Origin: Lachnospira sp. UBA3790
Lineage (GTDB): Bacteria; Bacillota; Clostridia; Lachnospirales; Lachnospiraceae
DNA: 51,985 bases
Reading direction: 5' to 3'
Assembly (NCBI GenBank): GCA_002369135.1
Contig: DFEY01000003.1
Span: 1-51,985 of the forward strand
Shown: in pieces, positions 25,120 through 32,275 of the stretch
Position numbering within the stretch: position 1 is the stretch's first letter
Layout: every line of letters starts with the position of its first letter
Position numbers and translations under genes: made by a program
The notes under the pieces: model-generated
The model's input: only the letters and a program-made list of their open reading frames with translations
What the model was told of the DNA's origin: nothing
Databases searched by the model: none

Positions 25120-25949
25120 TGAGACATAAACATAGAATTAGACAGGGCATAGTTAATTATTTGTTATCCTTTATTCTAATGCTATCAGTTATCGTGATAG
25201 TGGCAGGAGGAGTTGCGAAGTGGAGTTTTGCTAGTAGAAGAGCGGTTATCCACGCGGGAGACAGAACGCATTATTTTTATCATTTGAAAAATGAGATAGA
25301 GCAAAAGGCGTTGGATATTGGAAAGCCGTTTGGTTTGGAGGTAGACTGCGTTCAAGGCGTGTTCAAAACTGGTGAAGTGAAAGCAGATGTAATAAAGACT
25401 TTCGATCAAGTGCTTTATAAAGAAAAGAATATTATTGATTTTGGTAATATTGAAAATCGTTTAAGAGCGAATGTGGAAAAGAAGGAAGGTTCGCTAAATG
25501 ATAAGCAATTAGCTTCCTTAAGTGAGTACATAAAAAAAGTCCAGAAGATGTATTCAGAAGAACTTCATATTCCAACTGAAAAGCAAATGGCTTTTATTAT
25601 CACTAAAACTGACAAGCTAGCTTGGATTGCTATTCCTTTGGCGGTGTTGATAGGATTCTTTAGTGCATTCTACTTGATTGTATCAAGACACTATGCTTAT
25701 CATGGATTGAGGTTTGTGGTTTATGGACTCATAGGTGCGGGAACACTTATAACAGTAGGATTCTCAGCCCTAGTATCTAACGGATACCTTTATAATTTCA
25801 ACCTGACAGATTCGTTTATGAAGGACTACTACGGATATTATGTGGGACACGTTATGTTTATAGAAGTAGTATACGGAATAGGTGTCTTAGTACTAGGTTT
25901 GATAGGAATATTCCTTGCATACAGACAAAAGTATGCGGTTAGAAGATAA
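25119..25949 (+). CDS. Membrane protein co-encoded with the sortase, unknown
   Basis: 276 residues. TM1 at about 12-34, then a 130-residue probable extracytoplasmic helical segment (about 40-165), then three more helices (about 170-192, 197-220, 245-268) and a short basic tail. The start ATG shares its A with the sortase stop (TAATG), a strong sign of translational coupling, and AAGGAGG lies 10 nt upstream. It could be a sortase partner or substrate-presentation protein; that is inferred only from linkage. Confidence 0.75.
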   Translation: MRHKHRIRQGIVNYLLSFILMLSVIVIVAGGVAKWSFASRRAVIHAGDRTHYFYHLKNEIEQKALDIGKPFGLEVDCVQGVFKTGEVKADVIKTFDQVLYKEKNIIDFGNIENRLRANVEKKEGSLNDKQLASLSEYIKKVQKMYSEELHIPTEKQMAFIITKTDKLAWIAIPLAVLIGFFSAFYLIVSRHYAYHGLRFVVYGLIGAGTLITVGFSALVSNGYLYNFNLTDSFMKDYYGYYVGHVMFIEVVYGIGVLVLGLIGIFLAYRQKYAVRR

Positions 25950-25964
25950 TTGTTAAAATACATA

Positions 25965-25993
25965 TAGACTTTCAGACTTTAGAGTGTTAAAAT
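25965..25993 (+). promoter_or_regulatory. Possible yerC-pcrA promoter
   Basis: TAGACT (25965-25970), a 17-nt spacer and TAAAAT (25988-25993); the -35 box is weak (4/6). Confidence 0.4.
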
Positions 25994-26026
25994 ATAAAAG
26001 TAAACAAGATTTGCGGAGGACATATT

Positions 26027-26320
26027 ATGAGCAAAAAGATTAGAAATAAAGAGGTGGATCACTTATTTGATGCTATTTTAACACTAAAGAATAAAGAAGA
26101 GTGCTACACATTCTTTGAAGATGTCTGCACTATAAACGAACTGCTCTCAATTTCGCAGCGTTTTGAAGTTGCGCTAATGCTTAGACAGGGCAGAACATAT
26201 TTAGATATTTCAGAAGATACAGGCGCTTCCACAGCTACCATCAGTAGAGTGAATCGTTCACTAAACTACGGAAACGATGGATACGATATGGCGCTTGATA
26301 GAATGAAAGGCAAGAAATAA
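26027..26320 (+). CDS. yerC: YerC/TrpR-like DNA-binding protein
   Basis: 97 residues with the TrpR/YerC/YecD pattern: LFDAILTLKNKEECYTFFED, CTINELLSISQRFEVALML and a helix-turn-helix at about 58-78 (LDISEDTGASTATISRVNRS). Family members are small repressor-like proteins whose ligand is usually unknown in Firmicutes. GCGGAGGA precedes the ATG. It lies 6 bp upstream of pcrA, the conserved yerC-pcrA arrangement I know from Firmicutes, so it is probably in the same transcript. Confidence 0.9.
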   Translation: MSKKIRNKEVDHLFDAILTLKNKEECYTFFEDVCTINELLSISQRFEVALMLRQGRTYLDISEDTGASTATISRVNRSLNYGNDGYDMALDRMKGKK

Positions 26321-26326
26321 AAGTAA

Positions 26327-28696
26327 ATGAGCGACAAAACATTTAAAGCAGATGTAACATTAAATGATATGCAAGAATTGGCAGTGTACCACACAGATGG
26401 TCCACTGCTTATTTTAGCGGGTGCGGGCTCTGGAAAGACTAGAGTTTTGACTCACAGAGTGGCGTATCTTATAAAAGAAAAGGAAGTGGAGCCATATCAG
26501 ATTATGGCAATCACTTTCACAAACAAAGCAGCAGACGAGATGAGAGAACGTATCGATAAGCTGGTGGGCTTTGGCGCGGACCAAGTTTGGGTAAGCACTT
26601 TCCACTCAGCGTGCGTGAAGATTCTTCGTCGTTTTGCAGATCAAGTTGGGTATAAAAATGACTTCACTATATACGATGCTGATGATCAGAAGAAAGTAAT
26701 GCGTGACATCATTAAGATGATGAATCTCGACACTAAACTTTTCAAAGAGAAGGGTGTAGTTGCAAAGATTTCTGATTTCAAAAATAAACTGATGACTGTA
26801 TCAGACGTTAGAGATATAGCTACTCACGATTTTAAGGAGAGAACTATTTCTCAAATTTACGAGGAGTACCAAAGAATCCTTAAGAAGAGCAATGCCATGG
26901 ACTTTGACGACCTAATTATGAAGACGGTTGAACTTTTCCAGAAACATCCAGAGGTTCTTGAGATGTATCAGGAGCGCTTGAAATACATAATGGTGGATGA
27001 GTACCAGGATACAAATATGGCGCAGTTTAAGTTTGTGCAGTTGCTTGCGTCAAAGTACCAGAATATTTGCGTGGTGGGCGATGACGATCAGTCTATCTAC
27101 AAATTCCGTGGCGCAGATATCGGAAACATACTATCGTTTGAAAACCATTTCGAAAATGCAAGGGTAGTTAAGCTAGAGCAAAATTACAGATCGACTAAAA
27201 ACATTTTGGATGCGGCAAACGCAGTTATTAAAAACAACGAGGGCCGAAAAGACAAGACTCTTTGGTGTGACGAAGACCGCGGAGATAAGATTGAAGTATA
27301 CCAGGCTGAAGATGGTTTTGCCGAAGCCGAGATGGTGGCAGATACTATTAAAGAAGAAGTGGATAATGGTCGTGCTGATTACAATGACTATGCCATCTTG
27401 TATAGAACGAATGCGCAGTCTCGTGCGCTAGAAGAAAAACTGATGATGAAGAATATTCCGTACAAGATTATTGGCGGACAAAACTTCTATCAGAGACGTG
27501 AGATTAAAGACATCTTGGCATACCTACGTATTATTGCAAATCCTACGGATGATTTGTCAGTGGAGCGTGTGATAAATGTGCCAAAGCGTGGAATTGGACA
27601 GACCACAGTAGATAAAGTAAAGACTTATGCTAGAGAACAAGACATTAATCTTTATGAAGCATTCCTTAAGGCAAGTGAAGTGCCAGGAATAAATGCTGGT
27701 ACTGCTACAAAGATTAAGGGCTTTACGGATATGATAGAGGAGCTTAGCGATATGCTTGGTCCAAGTTCGGAACTACCAGTGGAAGGAGAAGAACTTCCAA
27801 GCAGTCCTTACAGCATTAAGGATGTAGTCGATAAATTGATTGAACTTACTGGCTATGTGGCTGAGCTGGTGGCAGAAGAAACCGACGAGGCAGATGGGCG
27901 TATTGAAAATATTGATGAGTTGGTTAGTAAAGTGGCAGAGTACGAAGAAAATGCCGAGCAGCCTAACTTAGGTGAGTTCTTAGAAGAAGTTTCTTTGGTT
28001 TCTGACATCGACACATTGGATGAGAACAGCAGTTATGTAGTTATGATGACAGTCCACAGCGCCAAAGGATTAGAGTATCCTCACATTTTCCTCTGTGGAA
28101 TGGAGGATGGATTGTTCCCAAGCTATATGACTATAATGTCTGAAGATGACGAGGAACTAGAGGAAGAAAGAAGACTGGCCTATGTTGCTATCACTAGAGC
28201 CATGAAGAAGCTAACTATTAGTTATGCAAAGCGCAGAATGATTCGAGGCGAAACTCAGTACAATATGATTTCTAGATTTGTAAAAGAGATTCCATCTAAG
28301 ATAGTTAATAGTAAAAACGTGACTGACACTATGGCCCATGGAATGCGAAAGAAAAATAGTTTCAGCAACTTCGGTGGATACGAGGGCTCACTAGGACACG
28401 GTGGTGGTTACCAGGGAAGAAGAGATGATTCCTCAAATAGCGATGCAGTAAAAGCATTTAAAAAGAAACCATCATACGGAAAGCCAAAGAGCAAGCCATC
28501 GTTTGGCAAAGAATTCTCAGTAGAGAAAGCTGAAGTAGATTATAAAGTAGGAGACAGAGTAGTTCATCAGAAGTTTGGCGAAGGCACCGTCAAAGAAATA
28601 GAAGATGGTCCCCGCGACTACCAGGTCACAGTGGACTTCGACGAATTTGGAGAAAAAATAATGATGGCCTCCTTCGCAAAACTAGAGAAAATTTAG
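26327..28696 (+). CDS. pcrA: ATP-dependent DNA helicase PcrA (UvrD/Rep family)
   Basis: 789 residues; 3'-5' helicase in repair, replication restart and clearing of RecA or RNA polymerase. SF1A motifs in order: Q-motif LNDMQELAV, Walker A LAGAGSGKT, Ia ITFTNKAADEM, II VDEYQDTN, III VVGDDDQSIYKFRGAD, IV NYRSTKNIL, V VMMTVHSAKGLE and VI RRLAYVAITRA. A disordered Gly/Lys-rich linker (about 670-740) leads to the C-terminal Tudor-like RNA-polymerase-interacting domain (YKVGDRVVHQKFGEGTV). There is no strong ribosome site in the 6-bp gap from yerC, so translation may be coupled. Confidence 0.96.
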   Translation: MSDKTFKADVTLNDMQELAVYHTDGPLLILAGAGSGKTRVLTHRVAYLIKEKEVEPYQIMAITFTNKAADEMRERIDKLVGFGADQVWVSTFHSACVKILRRFADQVGYKNDFTIYDADDQKKVMRDIIKMMNLDTKLFKEKGVVAKISDFKNKLMTVSDVRDIATHDFKERTISQIYEEYQRILKKSNAMDFDDLIMKTVELFQKHPEVLEMYQERLKYIMVDEYQDTNMAQFKFVQLLASKYQNICVVGDDDQSIYKFRGADIGNILSFENHFENARVVKLEQNYRSTKNILDAANAVIKNNEGRKDKTLWCDEDRGDKIEVYQAEDGFAEAEMVADTIKEEVDNGRADYNDYAILYRTNAQSRALEEKLMMKNIPYKIIGGQNFYQRREIKDILAYLRIIANPTDDLSVERVINVPKRGIGQTTVDKVKTYAREQDINLYEAFLKASEVPGINAGTATKIKGFTDMIEELSDMLGPSSELPVEGEELPSSPYSIKDVVDKLIELTGYVAELVAEETDEADGRIENIDELVSKVAEYEENAEQPNLGEFLEEVSLVSDIDTLDENSSYVVMMTVHSAKGLEYPHIFLCGMEDGLFPSYMTIMSEDDEELEEERRLAYVAITRAMKKLTISYAKRRMIRGETQYNMISRFVKEIPSKIVNSKNVTDTMAHGMRKKNSFSNFGGYEGSLGHGGGYQGRRDDSSNSDAVKAFKKKPSYGKPKSKPSFGKEFSVEKAEVDYKVGDRVVHQKFGEGTVKEIEDGPRDYQVTVDFDEFGEKIMMASFAKLEKI

Positions 28697-28697
28697 G

Positions 28698-28760
28698 AGA
28701 AACGAAAAATATAAAGGTACTCACTTAAAATCGTTCGATACCTTTATATTTTTCGTTTCT
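28698..28760. terminator. Long-stem hairpin with conserved loop, copy 2
   Basis: Perfect 22-bp stem (28698-28719 with 28739-28760) starting 2 nt after the pcrA stop, A-rich then T-rich. On the minus strand the 19-nt loop reads T followed by CGAACGATTTTAAGTGAG, the same 18 nt as in the hairpin at 21560-21616. Likely the pcrA terminator. The conserved loop on an unrelated stem suggests a repeated element. Confidence 0.85.
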
Positions 28761-28821
28761 TTTAACTTTTTCGCTTTTGCGAAGGGAGCCCCTCTTCATT
28801 TTTTGTTTGTAGTAAAAAATC

Positions 28822-28850
28822 TTCACTTTTAGGTGGCGCGGTGTTATAAT
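28822..28850 (+). promoter_or_regulatory. Promoter upstream of the small membrane-protein gene
   Basis: TTCACT (28822-28827), a 17-nt spacer and TATAAT (28845-28850). Confidence 0.55.
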
Positions 28851-28881
28851 TCTACTATAATAATTCGTAGCGAGGTGCGAT

Positions 28882-29148
28882 ATGCAGGATTTTAAAAAAG
28901 GTATTGAAGAAGTAAAAAAAGGTGTTGAAGATTTCAAAAAAGGAATCGAAGTAGGAAAAATCATCAAAAAAGAAAAAGAGAAAAAACCGCTTAAGAAACT
29001 CGGTATTGTAGTGCTAGTTGTCGCAGTAGCAGCTGCAGCAGCAGGCGCTGTGTATTCAGTGTATAGATTGATCGACAAAATCCGTTATAATGATTTTGAA
29101 GACGACTATGATGAATTATTTGACGAGGATGATTTTGAGGACGAATAA
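28882..29148 (+). CDS. Small membrane protein with heptad repeats, unknown
   Basis: 88 residues. The N-terminal 28 residues contain three successive seven-residue units DFKKGIE, EVKKGVE and DFKKGIE, predicting an amphipathic or coiled-coil helix. A basic KEKEKKPLKK stretch follows, then one membrane helix at about 41-64 (IVVLVVAVAAAAAGAVYSV) and a strongly acidic tail (DDYDELFDEDDFEDE). GAGGTG lies before the ATG and a good promoter 30 nt upstream. A 117-residue reading on the opposite strand covers the same DNA but has no ribosome site and a low-complexity sequence. It sits directly upstream of the RNA methyltransferase gene (6 bp). Family not recognised. Confidence 0.75.
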   Translation: MQDFKKGIEEVKKGVEDFKKGIEVGKIIKKEKEKKPLKKLGIVVLVVAVAAAAAGAVYSVYRLIDKIRYNDFEDDYDELFDEDDFEDE

Positions 29149-29154
29149 AGAATA

Positions 29155-30528
29155 ATGAAAAAAGGTGTTGAATACACTGGAGAAGTGTTCAAACTTAAAT
29201 TCCCTAATAAGGGAATAGTTGATTGCGGGGAAGAAGGAACCGCAATCGTAAAGGGCGCGCTGAAAGGTCAGCGCGTCCGTTTTGTAGTGTCCAAAAAAAG
29301 AAGTGAGTATTCACTTGGACGTTTGCGCGAGATTGAGAAAAAATCATACCTAGAAGATGCAACACCACTTTGCCCGCACTTTGGTCTTTGTGGCGGGTGC
29401 GCTTATCAGACTATGTCTTACAAAAATCAACTAGAAGTTAAGAAGGGGTTAGTTAAAGATTTGCTTGATAATGCGATTGATGGTGCGTATGAATTTGAAG
29501 GAATAATAGGAAGTCCAAATCAGTGGGCTTATAGAAATAAGATGGAGTTTTCCTTTGGCGATGAATTCAAAGATGGTCCTTTGGCACTAGGAATGCATAA
29601 GAAAGAAAGCTTCCATGACATAGTGACAGTGGACGAGTGTAAGATTGTAGATACAGATTACAACAAGGTCTTAAGATGCGTGCTAGATTACTGCGCAGAT
29701 AAAAATATTCCTTTCTATCATAAGATGAGACACGAAGGGTACCTTAGACACTTGCTTGTGCGAAGAACTGTTAGGACAAATGAGTTGTTAGTTGGTTTCG
29801 TTACTAGTTCACAGTTTGACGGTGACGAGTCTGCATTTATAGATGGACTAAAGGATGCGATTCTAGACTTAGATCTATCGGCAGAGGTAAAAGGAATTCT
29901 TCACATTATAAATGATGGGGTGGCAGATATTGTACAGAGTGATGAGACTAGAATTATATATGGGGATGAATTTATATATGAAGAAATACTAGGACTTAAG
30001 TTTAAGATTTCTGTATTCTCATTTTTCCAAACCAATTCTTTGGGGGCAGAAGTGTTATACGAAAAAGCTAGAGAGTATATTGGAGATACTAAAGACCAGA
30101 CAGTGTTTGATCTTTACTCTGGAACTGGAACTATTGCTCAAATGATTGCGCCAGTATCAAAGAAAGTGATAGGTGTAGAGATAGTGGAAGAAGCAGTTGA
30201 AGCCGCCAAAGAAAATGCCAAACTAAACACTCTAGATAACTGCAAGTTTATAGCAGGCGATGTTTTAAAAGTAATAGATGAGATAGAGGAAAAGCCAGAT
30301 ATGTTAATTCTTGATCCACCTAGAGATGGAATTAATCCAAAGGCTTTGAATAAGATAATAGATTTTGACGTAGATAAAATGGTTTACATAAGTTGCAAGC
30401 CAACAAGTCTTGCTAGAGATCTTGAAACTTTGCAGGAGAGAGGCTACAAGGTGGAAAAAGTATGTGCTGTTGATATGTTTCCAAATACAGTACATGTGGA
30501 GACTGTGTGTTTACTAAAGCGCATTTGA
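29155..30528 (+). CDS. rlmD: 23S rRNA (uracil-5-)-methyltransferase, RlmD/RumA family
   Basis: 457 residues; transfers methyl from SAM to C5 of uridine in rRNA. N-terminal TRAM-like beta domain (about 1-60). Iron-sulfur cysteines follow in CPHFGLCGGC at about 72-81, with a fourth cysteine in DECKIV. The Rossmann-type SAM site is FDLYSGTGTIAQM. LDPPRDGI is the target-binding motif. The nucleophile block reads YISCKPTSLARDL, with Lys where most relatives have Asn (SCNP). Firmicutes often have one or two paralogues (RlmCD, YfjO), so the exact uridine cannot be told. Six bases after the small membrane-protein gene. Confidence 0.93.
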   Translation: MKKGVEYTGEVFKLKFPNKGIVDCGEEGTAIVKGALKGQRVRFVVSKKRSEYSLGRLREIEKKSYLEDATPLCPHFGLCGGCAYQTMSYKNQLEVKKGLVKDLLDNAIDGAYEFEGIIGSPNQWAYRNKMEFSFGDEFKDGPLALGMHKKESFHDIVTVDECKIVDTDYNKVLRCVLDYCADKNIPFYHKMRHEGYLRHLLVRRTVRTNELLVGFVTSSQFDGDESAFIDGLKDAILDLDLSAEVKGILHIINDGVADIVQSDETRIIYGDEFIYEEILGLKFKISVFSFFQTNSLGAEVLYEKAREYIGDTKDQTVFDLYSGTGTIAQMIAPVSKKVIGVEIVEEAVEAAKENAKLNTLDNCKFIAGDVLKVIDEIEEKPDMLILDPPRDGINPKALNKIIDFDVDKMVYISCKPTSLARDLETLQERGYKVEKVCAVDMFPNTVHVETVCLLKRI

Positions 30529-30535
30529 GGTTGGT

Positions 30536-31153
30536 ATGAATATTAATAGAAAGAAATCAGTTTTTATAATTCACATAGTAATTGCAATATTAGAAATAAT
30601 TGCGGCTAGTTACATGCTTGGAACAGAAGGATTATCAGTGTTTAGATATTACACAGTAGACAGCAACATTCTTCAGTTGATTGTTTCAGTGTGGTATATC
30701 ATATGCTTCATCCGCAAAAAAGAAGTGCCAAAAGTACTAGTGGTTCTTCACTTGATTAGTGCGGTGTGTTTGACAGTCACTTTTATGATTGCAGCATTTG
30801 TGTTGACGCCACAATCTACGTTCTCTTACTATTTCCTAGAGAATGTGGCTCCAATAAATCATTTTCTTGGACCAGTTCTTTCAGTGGCTGCACTTATGGT
30901 CACTAATGTTCCTATTCCGAAGAAGGCATTTGTTGCTCCAGCAGCAGCTACCATCTTGTACGGAGTGGTAGCACTTATTCTAAATGCAGTAAAAGTGTTA
31001 GATGGACCATATTTCTTTTTGGAGATTTATAAAACGCCAGTACAGACAATTGTAATGTGGTTTGCAATTATATTTGTCCTTTGTATCGGGCTGGCGTATG
31101 CATATATGAGACTTCACAGATTATGTGAAAAGACTAACAGTAATAAGGAGTGA
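30536..31153 (+). CDS. Six-TM membrane protein, resembles Pr6Pr family
   Basis: 205 residues with about six membrane helices (near 10-30, 42-60, 68-92, 108-125, 130-152, 165-192). The motif FRYYTVDSNILQL after helix 1 resembles the F..T..SN.L motif of Pr6Pr/FAR-17a-like membrane proteins, whose function in bacteria is unknown. TGAGGTTGG precedes the ATG, 7 bp after the methyltransferase stop. The next gene follows after 9 bp. Confidence 0.7.
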   Translation: MNINRKKSVFIIHIVIAILEIIAASYMLGTEGLSVFRYYTVDSNILQLIVSVWYIICFIRKKEVPKVLVVLHLISAVCLTVTFMIAAFVLTPQSTFSYYFLENVAPINHFLGPVLSVAALMVTNVPIPKKAFVAPAAATILYGVVALILNAVKVLDGPYFFLEIYKTPVQTIVMWFAIIFVLCIGLAYAYMRLHRLCEKTNSNKE

Positions 31154-31162
31154 TAAAACTTT

Positions 31163-32275
31163 ATGAAAAAGATATTTTCAAAGGAACCAGTTAATAGAGG
31201 AAGGCAAATAGAGCTGGATATAGCAAAATGTCTTGCCATTATATTTATGATCTTTTTGCACACCCTAATGGTTGCATCTGGATTTGCAAACAATATTAGT
31301 GTACCTATGCAACGAGTAATTTACCAATTGTTAGGACGCCCATTTGCAGCACCCGTGTTTATGTTTGCAATGGGAGTTGGAATGGTATATTCAAGAAACC
31401 AAGAGCCAGCTTATTTAATGAAGCGTGGAGTCAAATTGATGCTTTTGGGTGTAGTTGTAAATGTAGGGGAATATATTCTTCCTCATTTTCTTGCAGGAAA
31501 GTTATTAGGAAAGTGGGACATATTTCCAATTGCAAATGGATTGCTGCTATTCTGCGTAGATATCCTAGCTTTTGCAGGAATGGCTATGATTTTAATCGGA
31601 GTCCTCAAAAAACTAAAATTGGTAAGTTGGCAAATAGTTATAATAGCGGTTGCATTATCCGTAATAGCATCATTTGTAAGATTCCATAATTTTGGTAGTG
31701 ATGTTTGGAATTTGATAACTGGTTATTTTGTAGGAAGTCTTCGAGATAATGGTTCAGCATTTACAGCATTTCCATTGTTTAACTGGTTTATTTTCCCGGC
31801 TGTTGGAATGCTTTTTGGTGAATGGTATATCAAATGTAATAACAAGAAAAAACTGTTATGTCTTTGGCCTTTAGGGCTTGCAATTTCAATAACATATTTT
31901 GTAATACATTGGTCTGCTCCAAAAGGATTTATTTGTAGTGAAGATGTACATTATTATTATGATATGACTACAATAGATGCTGTTGTTTGTTTGATATGTA
32001 TTTATGGAGTTATTGGTTTATGTTATTTTATGTCACTAATTCTTCCAAACTCCCTAAAAGGTTTTATTTCAAAAACGAGCGGAAACTTGAATGCAATATA
32101 TGTAATTCAGTGGTTCATAATTCCATTAACATTTATATTCATATGCTATTTTAATAGAAATGTTAAGTTCAATGATATATCTGTAGTTGTTATTGCTATA
32201 ATAGAGATAGTAGCTTCTACAGCTATTGCTACAGGTTATAAATATGTTTTAAAGAAGGGAAAAGAGGAGAAATAA
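31163..32275 (+). CDS. Membrane acyltransferase-like protein (HGSNAT/DUF1624-like)
   Basis: 370 residues, about ten membrane helices. The N-terminus RQIELDIAKCLAIIFMIFLHT matches the R..ELD..K...I..M...H start of membrane acyltransferases, where the Asp-...-His pair is important for acetyl-CoA-dependent transfer. The run GRPFAAPVFMFAMGVGMVYSR is the other typical block. It may acylate a cell-envelope glycan or lipid; substrate unknown. It shares one base (TAATG) with the next, secreted transglutaminase gene, so they are likely co-translated and may work on the same surface. Confidence 0.78.
   Translation: MKKIFSKEPVNRGRQIELDIAKCLAIIFMIFLHTLMVASGFANNISVPMQRVIYQLLGRPFAAPVFMFAMGVGMVYSRNQEPAYLMKRGVKLMLLGVVVNVGEYILPHFLAGKLLGKWDIFPIANGLLLFCVDILAFAGMAMILIGVLKKLKLVSWQIVIIAVALSVIASFVRFHNFGSDVWNLITGYFVGSLRDNGSAFTAFPLFNWFIFPAVGMLFGEWYIKCNNKKKLLCLWPLGLAISITYFVIHWSAPKGFICSEDVHYYYDMTTIDAVVCLICIYGVIGLCYFMSLILPNSLKGFISKTSGNLNAIYVIQWFIIPLTFIFICYFNRNVKFNDISVVVIAIIEIVASTAIATGYKYVLKKGKEEK

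Noticed and set aside
28725..29078. 117-codon reading frame on the minus strand opposite the heptad-repeat protein
   Set aside because: Low-complexity product, no ribosome site, overlaps the conserved-loop hairpin; the plus-strand gene has a promoter and ribosome site.
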